A stretch of DNA of 64,000 nt, from positions 1-64,000 of the forward strand of contig NZ_JAFYYT010000007.1 in the NCBI RefSeq assembly GCF_017549005.1, read 5' to 3'. The notes beneath the pieces are model-generated. The model worked only from the letters and a program-made list of their open reading frames with translations. It did no database searches and was not told the DNA's origin. This DNA comes from Ruminococcus sp. Its GTDB lineage: Bacteria; Bacillota; Clostridia; Oscillospirales; Ruminococcaceae. Every line of letters starts with the position of its first letter. The stretch's first letter is position 1. Positions 50,773 through 59,206 of this stretch are shown piece after piece. The position numbers and the translations under genes were made by a program.

Positions 50773-51366
50773 TCACTTCCTGTCAAATTCGCTTATAAAT
50801 GCCGACGGATCGTTACAGCGCATAAAACCGCTCATCACGCAGGCTCCTGCCGCACCGCATTCGCGGACAGAGCCTATATTATCGGGCGAGATACCGCCTA
50901 TGGCATAGACAGGTATATCAACGCTGCCGCAGACATCACGAAAAAAATCAAGTCCCCTCGGCGCAAGCCCTTTCTTGCAGTCGGTTGCAAAAACATGACC
51001 TGCCGTTATATAAGACGCCCCCAGCTTCTGCGCTTCCATTGCGTCCTCAGCGGAATGGCAGGATACACCGATACGACGGAAACAGCTTTTATCAGATTCA
51101 GTAAGGGTGCGGAAAATGTGGAGAGGCAGATGAACGCTGTCAGCTCCGAGAGCAATTGCAGCTTTCCAGTAATTATGCAATATGAGATCTGCCTTATTTC
51201 TGCATATTCTTACAGCTTTTTCAGCCAAAGCGGCATATTTTTCCTCATTTAAATCCTTTTCGCGAAGGATAATGAATTCCGGCTCCGCCTCTGCTATACG
51301 CTCAAGCTGTTCTAAAAAATCGGTACGGCACAGCTTTCTCGCCGTCACACACACTATATCAGACAT
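50773..51366 (-). CDS. tenI: TenI-like thiazole tautomerase
   Basis: A 197-residue TIM-barrel protein close to ThiE but with the TenI features. Instead of the ThiE pyrophosphate and TxTK motifs it has GHVFATDCKKGLAPRGL (about 123-139), and an active-site His in GVSCHSAED. TenI aromatises the thiazole product of ThiG. The start overlaps the thiH stop codon (ATGTCTGA), indicating coupling; an alternative ATG lies 12 nt upstream. Its place next to thiH and thiG supports tautomerase rather than synthase function. Confidence 0.85.
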   Translation of the reverse strand: MSDIVCVTARKLCRTDFLEQLERIAEAEPEFIILREKDLNEEKYAALAEKAVRICRNKADLILHNYWKAAIALGADSVHLPLHIFRTLTESDKSCFRRIGVSCHSAEDAMEAQKLGASYITAGHVFATDCKKGLAPRGLDFFRDVCGSVDIPVYAIGGISPDNIGSVRECGAAGACVMSGFMRCNDPSAFISEFDRK

Positions 51367-52612
51367 AAAGATAATCATTCAGCACGGGCTGAAGTCCTTC
51401 AGCTGACATATCCTTGTACATCTTGTCAAAGCTGCGGCTGTCGTTTATCTCAAACTGCTCGTCACCCTCTGCGGTTTCATTTTCTTTTCCTGTATACTTA
51501 CTTTCGTGGTCGCCGATACCTGTTGAAACTCCTGCTGATATCTTTGTAGCAGCAATTTTTACGATGCCGTTACGGAAACTCTCACTCTCACGGGAAGAAA
51601 CTGTTATTCCGCAGAAAGGCAGGAATATCCTGTAGGCACACAGCACCTGACAGAGCTGCTTTTCATGAACATCGAGCGGATTTATCTCCTCATTATTGAT
51701 TATGGGACGAAGTCTCGGACAGGAAAGCGATATCTCAGCCTGCGGATACTTCCTCTGCAGGTAGTAAACGTGGAGCGCACTTGCAAGGGCGTCACGTCTG
51801 AAATCAGAAAGTCCGAGAAGAGCTGAACAGGCAATTCCTCTCATGCCGCCCATGAGAGCTCTTTCCTGTGCTTCAAAGCGATACGGGAAAACTCTCTTGT
51901 GTCCGAGAAGATGAAGCTGTTCATAACGGTCGCTGTTGTATGTCTCCTGGAATACTGTAACATAGTCAACTCCGCATTCGTGAAGATACCTGTACTCATC
52001 GGTATTAAGAGGATAGACCTCTATTCCTACCATACGGAAGTACTTGCGGGCAAGCTTGCAGGCTTCGCCGATATACTCAACACTGCTCTGTGCGCGACTT
52101 TCGCCTGTGAGAATGAGTATCTCTTCCATGCCGCTGTCTGCGATAACTTTCATTTCATGCTCTATCTGCTCCATATTCAACTTCATGCGCCTGATGTCAT
52201 TATAGCAGTTGAATCCGCAGTAAACACAGTAGTTCTCGCAGTAATTCGCTATATACAGAGGTGTGAACAGGTAAACAGTGTTGCCGAAGTGCTTCTGGGT
52301 CTCAAGTCTTGCCTTTTCTGCCATTTTTTCAAGGAATGGCTCTGCGGCAGGAGAAAGAAGTGCCTTGAAGTCCTCAACGGAGCAGTTTTCATGGGAAAGC
52401 GCTGCCCTGACGTCGGCAACTGTGTACTGAGAATAATCGTAATTCTTCATCTCAGTAAGGACCTTGTCCATAATATCAGACTTTATACGCTCCATGCCCT
52501 CCATGTACTCCATATGATCTGTACGCGAGGACGGATCAGTCTCAAGCTCATGTTTCTTTTTCAGAGCAGCCTCGGAGAGCTTGTCCGAATCCACAAAATA
52601 ATGATTTTCCAT
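51359..52612 (-). CDS. thiH: 2-iminoacetate synthase (tyrosine lyase)
   Basis: Radical SAM enzyme that cleaves tyrosine to dehydroglycine (2-iminoacetate) and p-cresol, feeding ThiG. 417 residues. The Fe-S motif CxxxCxxC is CENYCVYC (about 129-136), followed by FNCYND. Later LTGESRAQ and VYPLNTDEY are typical. This is the anaerobic alternative to the oxygen-dependent ThiO glycine oxidase, consistent with an anaerobe. It lies 84 nt after thiG. Confidence 0.95.
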   Translation of the reverse strand: MENHYFVDSDKLSEAALKKKHELETDPSSRTDHMEYMEGMERIKSDIMDKVLTEMKNYDYSQYTVADVRAALSHENCSVEDFKALLSPAAEPFLEKMAEKARLETQKHFGNTVYLFTPLYIANYCENYCVYCGFNCYNDIRRMKLNMEQIEHEMKVIADSGMEEILILTGESRAQSSVEYIGEACKLARKYFRMVGIEVYPLNTDEYRYLHECGVDYVTVFQETYNSDRYEQLHLLGHKRVFPYRFEAQERALMGGMRGIACSALLGLSDFRRDALASALHVYYLQRKYPQAEISLSCPRLRPIINNEEINPLDVHEKQLCQVLCAYRIFLPFCGITVSSRESESFRNGIVKIAATKISAGVSTGIGDHESKYTGKENETAEGDEQFEINDSRSFDKMYKDMSAEGLQPVLNDYLYV

Positions 52613-52696
52613 TAAATTACCTTCTTCTTTTCTTACTTCTTCCTTTAACTTATCAAAAACAGCAATATTATCGCTGATACTCCTTTGTCCGCATTA

Positions 52697-53467
52697 TCAG
52701 TCGCGGAGGAATCCGGTAAGAGTATCCGACGGAGAAGCACCTCTTGTAAGAACTCTTCCAAGTCCTGATAAATAAGCTTTCCTTCCTGCCTCTATAGCCT
52801 GTCTGAAAGCTTCTGCCATTACAGGCAGATCACCTGCAGTTGCAAGAGCTGTATTGGACATAACAGCAGCAGCTCCCATTTCCATAGCTTCACAAGCCTG
52901 AGATGGTCTTCCTATGCCTGCGTCTACGATTATAGGCAGATCTATCTCGTCGATGAGTATCTGTATGAAATCCCTTGTGGCAAGTCCCTTGTTTGAACCG
53001 ATAGGCGAAGCAAGCGGCATAACCGAAGCTGCACCGGCGTTAACAAGGTCACGGGCAGTGTTCAGATCTGGATACATATAAGGCATTACTACAAAGCCTT
53101 CCTTTGCAAGTATCTCTGTTGCTCTTACAGTCTCCTGATTATCAGGGAGAAGGTACTTTGTATCACGCATGATCTCTATCTTAACGAAATCTCCGCAGCC
53201 GAGCTCACGGGCAAGCCTTGCTATACGTACTGCTTCGTCAGCGTTTCTTGCTCCCGAAGTATTTGGAAGAAGCGTGACCCCTTTGGGGATATAGTCAAGG
53301 ATATTCTCATGCTCCTTTGAATTCGTTCTTCTGACTGCAAGGGTGATTATCTCAGCTCCTGCGTACTTCACAGCTGCTTCGATAAGGCTGAGGGAATACT
53401 TCCCCGAACCGAGAATAAAACGTGAAGAGAACTCGTGTCCTCCTATAACAAGCTTATCATCTTTCAT
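52697..53467 (-). CDS. thiG: Thiazole synthase
   Basis: Assembles the thiazole phosphate from 1-deoxyxylulose 5-phosphate, dehydroglycine and ThiS thiocarboxylate. 256 residues. It has the [12 protein letters not shown] opening, the catalytic Lys region in [14 protein letters not shown] (about 99-112), and [22 protein letters not shown] (about 185 onward). AAGGAG lies upstream of the start. It follows thiF after 12 nt. Confidence 0.96.
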   Translation of the reverse strand: MKDDKLVIGGHEFSSRFILGSGKYSLSLIEAAVKYAGAEIITLAVRRTNSKEHENILDYIPKGVTLLPNTSGARNADEAVRIARLARELGCGDFVKIEIMRDTKYLLPDNQETVRATEILAKEGFVVMPYMYPDLNTARDLVNAGAASVMPLASPIGSNKGLATRDFIQILIDEIDLPIIVDAGIGRPSQACEAMEMGAAAVMSNTALATAGDLPVMAEAFRQAIEAGRKAYLSGLGRVLTRGASPSDTLTGFLRD

Positions 53468-53479
53468 TGTTATTACTCC

Positions 53480-54118
53480 TTATATTTCATATTCGCCTGC
53501 AATTATCCTTATTACGGCATGAGCCTGATGAGCGGCGCATATAAGCACACGCGACGAAACAAGTCCCATACCGTCGGCGATATCGCTTACTCCGTCGCCG
53601 CAGAGATAAAAGCGCTTAGTGATGCGCTTTGTCTTTATCATATTCGAGGGCGCAAGTCCTGCCATTCCCGAGCCTGCCACAAGGTACTTTTCGGGCATAT
53701 TCTCAAGGACAAAATTCACAAGCATAGCTTTCTGGTCCGCCTTGTCGAAGGCTTCCACAATAATGTCCTCGTCCGACAAAATATCCTGCATATTTTCCTC
53801 GGAAAGCTTTATATCGTCCTTTTTTATCTCACAATACGGAGCAATCCGCTTCAAAGTATCAGAAAGGGCTTCTGTTTTCGGCTGCCCAAGCTGTTCGGGA
53901 AAATACTGCTGACGATTGAGGTTTGAGATATCAACTCTGTCAAAATCGATTATGTGCATCTTCCATACCCCTGCCCTTGCAAGAGCTATTGCTATATTTG
54001 AGCCAAGTCCGCCGAGTCCGCATACCGCGACTGAGGCTCTGCTAAGCTTTGCCTGCAGTTCCGCGCCGTGTCTTTCGGCAAGTGCCGCATACATCTCTTC
54101 CCTGGAGGGAATACTCAT
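53480..54118 (-). CDS. thiF: ThiS adenylyltransferase ThiF
   Basis: E1-like enzyme that adenylates the C terminus of ThiS for sulfur transfer. 212 residues. The nucleotide-binding VCGLGGLGSNIAIALARAGV (about 32-51) and DFDRVDISNLNRQ (about 58-70) are the family hallmarks. The zinc-cysteine pairs of larger ThiF proteins are not obvious, so it is the short clostridial form. It begins 1 nt after thiS, so the two are coupled. Confidence 0.93.
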   Translation of the reverse strand: MSIPSREEMYAALAERHGAELQAKLSRASVAVCGLGGLGSNIAIALARAGVWKMHIIDFDRVDISNLNRQQYFPEQLGQPKTEALSDTLKRIAPYCEIKKDDIKLSEENMQDILSDEDIIVEAFDKADQKAMLVNFVLENMPEKYLVAGSGMAGLAPSNMIKTKRITKRFYLCGDGVSDIADGMGLVSSRVLICAAHQAHAVIRIIAGEYEI

Positions 54119-54119
54119 A

Positions 54120-54323
54120 TCAGCCGCCTCCTACGAAACGAACGACCTCTACGCTGTCGCCGTCCTTGAGGATAGTTTCATCATATTTTGCCTTCGGAAC
54201 TATCTCCTCATTGAGCTCCACAGCCACTCTCTGACCGCTTATACCCATTTCGGACAATACCTCCGAAACGCTTTTTCCGTTTTTATCAAGCATTTCGCCG
54301 TTTATCTTGACCATTCCGCTCAC
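54120..54323 (-). CDS. thiS: Sulfur carrier protein ThiS
   Basis: A 67-residue ubiquitin-like sulfur carrier. Its C terminus ends in Gly-Gly-Gly (RFVGGG), the site of thiocarboxylate formation by ThiF. VAVELNEEIVPK matches the fold. It is the first gene after the TPP riboswitch, with a GGGAGTG ribosome binding site. Confidence 0.94.
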   Translation of the reverse strand: MSGMVKINGEMLDKNGKSVSEVLSEMGISGQRVAVELNEEIVPKAKYDETILKDGDSVEVVRFVGGG

Positions 54324-54338
54324 TCCCTTTAAATAATA

Positions 54339-54365
54339 CAGGGAACCGCCGAACGCAGTTCCCTG
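54339..54365 (-). terminator. Hairpin between the TPP aptamer and thiS
   Basis: CAGGGAAC and GTTCCCTG form an 8-bp stem with an 11-nt loop. On the minus strand TATTATTT follows, a weak T-tract. It is a likely expression platform, acting either as terminator or by blocking the ribosome binding site. Confidence 0.55.
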
Positions 54366-54389
54366 AATGTATCTTTTTACATAACAGAC

Positions 54390-54469
54390 TCCCTACGCTG
54401 GCATTACCCAAATCAGGTCAAAGGGTCGAAGGTAACGCCTTCCTCTCAGCCTGTCACACAAGCTCCCCT
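54390..54469 (-). promoter_or_regulatory. TPP riboswitch (thi-box) of the thiamine operon
   Basis: The minus strand carries the TPP aptamer core: GGGGAGC near 54462-54468, then ACAGGCTGAGA, GACCCTTTGACCTGATTTGG and the closing GCCAGCGTAGGGA at about 54390-54403. CTGAGA and the GACCTGAT run are the pyrimidine- and phosphate-binding parts. The RNA would turn off thiS-F-G-H-tenI-thiE-tatD when TPP is high. Confidence 0.93.
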
Positions 54470-54483
54470 GTTACACTTTCTAC

Positions 54484-54512
54484 ATTATAGCACCTTGTGC
54501 TGAAAAAATCAA
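54484..54512 (-). promoter_or_regulatory. Sigma-A promoter of the thiamine operon
   Basis: Minus strand: -35 TTGATT (54507-54512), 17-bp spacer, -10 TATAAT (54484-54489), also preceded by TGC as an extended -10. It starts about 10 nt before the riboswitch. Confidence 0.8.
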
Positions 54513-54532
54513 GTGTTTTTTATACTTTGATA

Positions 54533-56443
54533 TTATTCATATTCATAATAATCAATAAGTTCCGGATCAAAGTGGTTTTCTTCAAGAAAAGCCTCTATTT
54601 TCTGACGAGTCTCCTTGTCTGACTCAGAATATTTCACGAAAACAGTCTTTTCCTTTTCGTTTTTTGCTTCATCAACATAGTACATGGTTGCAGGAATATT
54701 ATTTTCAAGAATATAATAGAATAGCTTTTTACTTATTTCATTTACCTCTGAATCATCATCAAGATAATAAGGTATGGATTTTATGACAGAATCATCGATA
54801 TCATTTTTCTGAACAAAACCCGTAAAACGCAGCACATCGTCGGTATTGTAGCCTTTAGTACTCAGGAATATGTAGCGGTCAAGCAGTGATTCAGGCATTT
54901 GTGACGCAGGAACTACTGAAAAGCACATATTATTCTCGGTAAAGAAATCCGAAATCTTTTTCCTTATGCTTTCAAGAGAAGATATTGTTTCGTCCAAGCC
55001 GAGAAGCTTCATCTGTATTGCCTGAGCGTCGCCAACAGTCAGTCCGTCACCGTCCACATCGGCATTCAGAATACCAAGTCCTGTAAGATAACGCGGATGT
55101 GAACCATTTCTACCGTACTTGTTAGGATTTGCGAGAGCCTGCATGATAAGGACTGCGTCTGCCATATCCACCTGTCCATCAAGGTTCGCGTCGCCCTTTA
55201 CTATTTCGGCAGTTTCAGAGAGCACAGCAACCTTTTGTATGTTGCTGAACTCACCCGGAAATGTCTGACAAATACCACCTCTGTAGGTGACCTCAAGCTT
55301 CATGCCCACAGCTGGTGTGATATTGCTGTCAAGCATATTAACAGGCAGGGTGAGAACATCTCCACGACCTCTGGCACCCATTACCAGCAAGCTCCTGCCA
55401 GTTTCCAAAACTGTGACTGTCATGGTATAATCGGAGGTCATGATAAGGGAACCATTTATAGAATCCCTGAGCAAATCTACCTCATAATCACCGTCGCGTG
55501 AAAGTATAACGTAATCGGGCTTTCTTCTGTCAGCCACACCGCATATCTCAAGAGCATATCCGTCCCCGAACTCAAACCGCCAGATATTCTGACCCGAGCC
55601 AATGTCTCTGCCTTTATAATCCTCAAAGTCCGACCATGTAAGGTCATCGCCTTTTTTAGCAAGCTCCTTAACATCATCAAGTGTCATATCATTTGTGCCT
55701 TGCAGGGCAGCAGAATCAACCGGAATTTCTGTAGATGATACATTTTCATTTTCATCGTAAATATACGGACGCGTATTTCCATAAAACGCAAATTGATCTT
55801 CGATTGTACCAAAATAATTTATGCCATAAGGATTATCTGAATAATAATCACCTCTTACCAAATCATAGGAGTATTCAAGTCTTACGTATTTCTCAAAATC
55901 AGTAATAACGTCCATTGGAACATCGACCCTGTATTCATGCAGCTGCCGCTTATATTCCGGGAAAGGCTCATACAATCCGTCATATACTGTCAGCTTCCAG
56001 TCCTTCGGATAGCCAAAAGCATCAGCTGTGATATCAGCACTCATTTCTTTATATCTGTCAACATAAAAAACAAGATAAGGTGATGCTTTTCCGTTTATAA
56101 ACTGCTTATACGCATAATACCTTGGTTCCTCGAAAATATCATTTGCAAAAGTATCAGGAATAATATTAGCATCAGAAAGATCGAATTTTGTAATATCAGA
56201 GGATTTAAGGTAGTTTTCAAGCTTTATCTCGTCCGAAACTTCATTGTTTCCGAACATATAACAAGCATAATCCTTACCTTTCTGCTTTTCTGCAAGCTCT
56301 AAAAACTCATCATCAGTCATTTCAATCAATTCGTTATAAGTATATGTTTTGGCTTTGTTTTCCTCTGCACAGACGCCCGAGCTGCAAATAAGCGAAACTG
56401 TACATACCGTTGACGCAATAAATGATATTATTCTCCTTTTCAT
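54533..56443 (-). CDS. Secreted dockerin-containing protein with a novel N-terminal region
   Basis: A 636-residue secreted protein. A signal peptide (about 1-25) is followed by a motif YTYNELIEMTDDEFLELAE (about 34-52) and a long unassigned region (to about 410). A type I dockerin follows at 416-484, with two calcium-binding loops (DANLDGQVDMAD, DVDGDGLTVGDAQ) separated by an unusually Gly/Asn/Arg-rich insert. The last 150 residues form a hydrophilic tail with acidic helices. Dockerins bind cohesins on scaffoldins, so the protein may be part of a ruminococcal cellulosome. No glycoside hydrolase domain is visible. AAGGAG lies 8 nt before the ATG. Confidence 0.85.
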   Translation of the reverse strand: MKRRIISFIASTVCTVSLICSSGVCAEENKAKTYTYNELIEMTDDEFLELAEKQKGKDYACYMFGNNEVSDEIKLENYLKSSDITKFDLSDANIIPDTFANDIFEEPRYYAYKQFINGKASPYLVFYVDRYKEMSADITADAFGYPKDWKLTVYDGLYEPFPEYKRQLHEYRVDVPMDVITDFEKYVRLEYSYDLVRGDYYSDNPYGINYFGTIEDQFAFYGNTRPYIYDENENVSSTEIPVDSAALQGTNDMTLDDVKELAKKGDDLTWSDFEDYKGRDIGSGQNIWRFEFGDGYALEICGVADRRKPDYVILSRDGDYEVDLLRDSINGSLIMTSDYTMTVTVLETGRSLLVMGARGRGDVLTLPVNMLDSNITPAVGMKLEVTYRGGICQTFPGEFSNIQKVAVLSETAEIVKGDANLDGQVDMADAVLIMQALANPNKYGRNGSHPRYLTGLGILNADVDGDGLTVGDAQAIQMKLLGLDETISSLESIRKKISDFFTENNMCFSVVPASQMPESLLDRYIFLSTKGYNTDDVLRFTGFVQKNDIDDSVIKSIPYYLDDDSEVNEISKKLFYYILENNIPATMYYVDEAKNEKEKTVFVKYSESDKETRQKIEAFLEENHFDPELIDYYEYE

Positions 56444-56481
56444 AAAAAGCACTCCTTTGCTAAATGATATATTTTTTCCCT

Positions 56482-56510
56482 TCTATATCTATTAAACCAG
56501 AGTTCGTCAA
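56482..56510 (-). promoter_or_regulatory. Candidate promoter 2 of the dockerin gene
   Basis: Minus strand: -35 TTGACG (56505-56510), 17 bp, -10 TATAGA (56482-56487). Closest to the gene. Confidence 0.45.
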
Positions 56511-56514
56511 CTTC

Positions 56515-56543
56515 ATAATATCATATACGCAGCATGAAATCAA
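56515..56543 (-). promoter_or_regulatory. Candidate promoter 1 of the dockerin gene
   Basis: Minus strand: -35 TTGATT (56538-56543), 17 bp, -10 TATTAT (56515-56520). It could operate in tandem with the one at 56482. Confidence 0.5.
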
Positions 56544-56588
56544 TACCGAAAAAAAATACACATTATTCAAACATGATTTAACAATAAA

Positions 56589-56614
56589 AAGCAGCCTGTA
56601 AATACAGACTGCTT
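56589..56614 (-). terminator. Terminator of the rnf operon
   Basis: A 12-bp stem (AAGCAGCCTGTA with TACAGACTGCTT; one wobble pair) with a 2-nt loop, and TTTATTG follows on the minus strand. It lies directly after rnfB. Confidence 0.8.
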
Positions 56615-56625
56615 CGACAAACATA

Positions 56626-57423
56626 TTATTCAGTGCTATCGCACCTGTGAATGACCTTTGAAGGACAGGCTTCCATGCATATACCGCAGTTGGTACATAA
56701 GCTGTAATTTATGGAAGCGTGGAAATTATTGACGATTATCGCCTCGTTAGGACACTTTTTCTCGCATATCTTACAGCCTATACAGCCGTTTTTGCATACA
56801 AGCTTGGTCGCCTTTCCGTTATCTCCCGAGGAGCACATAACGTCCATTCTCTTTGCAACAGGCTTTATAGCAATAAGCTGATTGGGACATACTGCCGCGC
56901 ACTGTCCGCAGGCTCCGCATAAAGCAGGGTCGACCTTTGCAACGCCGTTTACTATTTTGATAGCGTCATGCTCGCACTCCCTTACGCAGTCGCCAAGTCC
57001 GATACAGCCGTACTTGCACATACCGTTTCCGCCGTAAAAGCGCTTTACTGCCCTGCATGACTGCAATCCGTCAAAAATGAAAGCTTTATCGGTAGCTTCA
57101 CAGTCTCCGCTGCAGTGTACTACCGCCGTCATGGGAATTACCTCCGCAGCAGCTGTTCCCAGTATAGCCGCTATCTTGCCTGCCGCGTCTGCACCGCCAG
57201 GGCGGCACAGATTTGTAGCCGCACCCTTTTGTATTATAGCAGCCGCATAGTCCGCACAGCCTGCAAATCCACAGGCACCGCAGTTTGCCTGCGGAAGGGA
57301 CTCGCTTATCTTTTCGATCCTTTCATCGACCTTTACATAAAAGACCTTCGCCGCAACGGTAAGAAGTACGCCTGCAAGTATTCCGCAGCCTCCGAGGATA
57401 AGGGCAGGAATCAAATAAGTCAT
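56626..57423 (-). CDS. rnfB: Rnf complex subunit RnfB
   Basis: Ferredoxin-interacting Fe-S subunit of the Rnf ferredoxin:NAD oxidoreductase. 265 residues with an N-terminal membrane segment (about 3-22). A 4Fe-4S ARC-type CGACGFAGC lies near 49-57. Then come several ferredoxin-like clusters: CKYGCIGLGDCVREC, CGACGQCAAVCP, CKNGCIGCKICEKKCP and CTNCGICMEACP. The ATG has GAGGAGG 8 nt upstream; the longer GTG start is rejected. It is the last gene of rnfCDGEAB. Confidence 0.96.
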   Translation of the reverse strand: MTYLIPALILGGCGILAGVLLTVAAKVFYVKVDERIEKISESLPQANCGACGFAGCADYAAAIIQKGAATNLCRPGGADAAGKIAAILGTAAAEVIPMTAVVHCSGDCEATDKAFIFDGLQSCRAVKRFYGGNGMCKYGCIGLGDCVRECEHDAIKIVNGVAKVDPALCGACGQCAAVCPNQLIAIKPVAKRMDVMCSSGDNGKATKLVCKNGCIGCKICEKKCPNEAIIVNNFHASINYSLCTNCGICMEACPSKVIHRCDSTE

Positions 57424-57436
57424 TATCCCCACCTCC

Positions 57437-58015
57437 TCAGTTGAACAGTCCCGAGAAGCCCATAAAGCTTACGGAAACTATTGAAGCGGCAATGAGAGTT
57501 GCGGGAACTCCCTTGAATGTCTCGGGAATGTCTGCATACTCCAGCTTTTTGCGGACTCCCGAAAAAATAACGAGAGCAAGCATGAAACCGAGTCCTGCGC
57601 CAAGAGCGTTTATAACGGACTGGCCAAAACTGTATCCGTTGTCGATATTGAGGACAGTAACGCCAAGCACTGCACAGTTTGTTGTTATGAGCGGAAGATA
57701 AACTCCCAGCGACTTATAAAGCGCAGGGACGCATTTTTTGAGGAAATTCTCAACAAGCTGTACAAACAGCGCTATTACAAGTATAAATACAACCGTATCG
57801 AAGTATTCGAGATGATTGGGAACAAGTATTCCGTGATGTATCGGATATGTTACCATAGTCGCGCATATCATGACAAAGGTAACTGCTATTCCCATTCCCG
57901 AAGCGCTGTCAAGCTTTTTTGATACTCCAAGGAAGGGGCATATTCCCATAAACTTTGAAAGTACGAAATTGTCGGTCAGCATTGCCGAAAACATTATAAC
58001 AAGTATAGTTTTCAT
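57437..58015 (-). CDS. rnfA: Rnf complex subunit RnfA
   Basis: Integral membrane subunit, 192 residues, with six predicted helices. FVLSKFMGICPFLGVSK (about 18-34) and TTNCAVLGVTVLNI (about 110-123) are the symmetric cysteine-bearing loops shared with RnfE that hold the intramembrane iron centre. The ATG overlaps the rnfE stop codon (ATGA), showing coupling. Confidence 0.96.
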   Translation of the reverse strand: MKTILVIMFSAMLTDNFVLSKFMGICPFLGVSKKLDSASGMGIAVTFVMICATMVTYPIHHGILVPNHLEYFDTVVFILVIALFVQLVENFLKKCVPALYKSLGVYLPLITTNCAVLGVTVLNIDNGYSFGQSVINALGAGLGFMLALVIFSGVRKKLEYADIPETFKGVPATLIAASIVSVSFMGFSGLFN

Positions 58016-58686
58016 TTGCACTCACCAGCCTTTCCGCAGGCTTCCGCATTCGGACAGCCCTTACAGCCGATCTCCCTCGGTGGCTTTTTGTTTGTCAGCT
58101 TATTTACAACTGCGATTATAACTCCGAGAGTGAAAAATCCGCCTGCAGGCATTATAAACAGCAGCATAGGATTATCGCTGAGAACAGGAAGAGTTATTCC
58201 CATCCATTTTCCCGAGCCGATTATCTCGCGCACAGAGCCCATGAGGAAGAGAGCAAGCGTAAAACCGATTCCCATTCCTACAGCGTCAAAAGCAGATGCA
58301 ATAACTCCGTTTTTGCTGGCAAACATTTCAGCTCTGCCGAAAATAATGCAGTTAACAGTGATAAGAGTAAGATAAATACCGAGGCTGTCATAAAGACTCG
58401 GAACAAAGCCCTCAAGGAGAAAACCGATGAGAGTAACGAAGCTTGCGATAATAACAATGAATGCAGGGATACGTACTTTATCGGGTATCACCTTTCTCAG
58501 CGCAGAAATAACGATATTCGAGCCGAGAAGAACGAATGTAGTGGCAAGTCCCATACCTATTCCGTTGAGCGCCTGAGTTGTTACAGCAAGAGTAGGACAC
58601 ATTCCGAGAAGCATTACAAGAGTAGGATTCTCCTTGATGACGCCCTTTGTCAGTTCCTTTACAAGAGATGTTTTATTTTCAGCCAC
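58012..58686 (-). CDS. rnfE: Rnf complex subunit RnfE
   Basis: Membrane subunit homologous to RnfA, 224 residues. PTLVMLLGMCPTLAVTTQALNG (about 20 on) and ITVNCIIFGRAEMF carry the paired Cys. A Cys-rich C terminus (GCKGCPNAEACGKAGECK) is present and may bind a metal or simply be a tail. It begins at GTG with AGGAGG 9 nt upstream, overlapping the rnfG stop codon; the longer reading start lies inside rnfG and is rejected. Confidence 0.95.
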   Translation of the reverse strand: MAENKTSLVKELTKGVIKENPTLVMLLGMCPTLAVTTQALNGIGMGLATTFVLLGSNIVISALRKVIPDKVRIPAFIVIIASFVTLIGFLLEGFVPSLYDSLGIYLTLITVNCIIFGRAEMFASKNGVIASAFDAVGMGIGFTLALFLMGSVREIIGSGKWMGITLPVLSDNPMLLFIMPAGGFFTLGVIIAVVNKLTNKKPPREIGCKGCPNAEACGKAGECK

Positions 58687-59206
58687 CGAGGATCGCCTCC
58701 TTGTTTTCAGTGTAAGCATTAAGAGCAGTATCAACTGCACGTTTCATTCCCTTTGAAGAGAATGTTGCTCCGCTTATAGCGTCAAATTCCTTCTGAGGAT
58801 GTTTAAGTCCGTAGAACTGTTCACGGAAGCCTGCCTCGTCGCGGACCTTTGATCCGAGACCAGGTGTTTCACCGAGCGAAACGAACTCGATCCCCGAAAC
58901 AGCTCCGTTTTCGTCGATGCCTACGAGGATATTTATTCCGTCCTTTGCATAGCCGTCGGTGCAGACCTGTATAACTGTCTTTTTGTCGGGAGTGACTGCT
59001 ATTGTCTCGATATCCTCAAGCTTGCACTTCAGCGATACTATCCTGCTTTCAGTCTTGCCGAACAGAGACTCAACACAGGTATTGAACTTATCCGCTTTCT
59101 GTTCATCAATCCTGTCCTTTGTAAGCTCATAAGCAAATGTAAGCAGCAATGATGCAATAATACAAATGACTGCGAGGACAATAGTTGGTTTTATTTTAGC
59201 CTTCAT
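58679..59206 (-). CDS. rnfG: Rnf complex subunit RnfG
   Basis: Single-anchor subunit with a covalently bound FMN. 175 residues. After the membrane segment (about 6-25) the exported domain ends with the FMN-binding SGATFSSKGMKRAV (about 145-158), in which the Thr of SGATxS is the attachment site. TPGLGSKV precedes. The start is the ATG with AAAGGAGG upstream, overlapping the rnfD stop codon. Confidence 0.95.
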   Translation of the reverse strand: MKAKIKPTIVLAVICIIASLLLTFAYELTKDRIDEQKADKFNTCVESLFGKTESRIVSLKCKLEDIETIAVTPDKKTVIQVCTDGYAKDGINILVGIDENGAVSGIEFVSLGETPGLGSKVRDEAGFREQFYGLKHPQKEFDAISGATFSSKGMKRAVDTALNAYTENKEAILGG

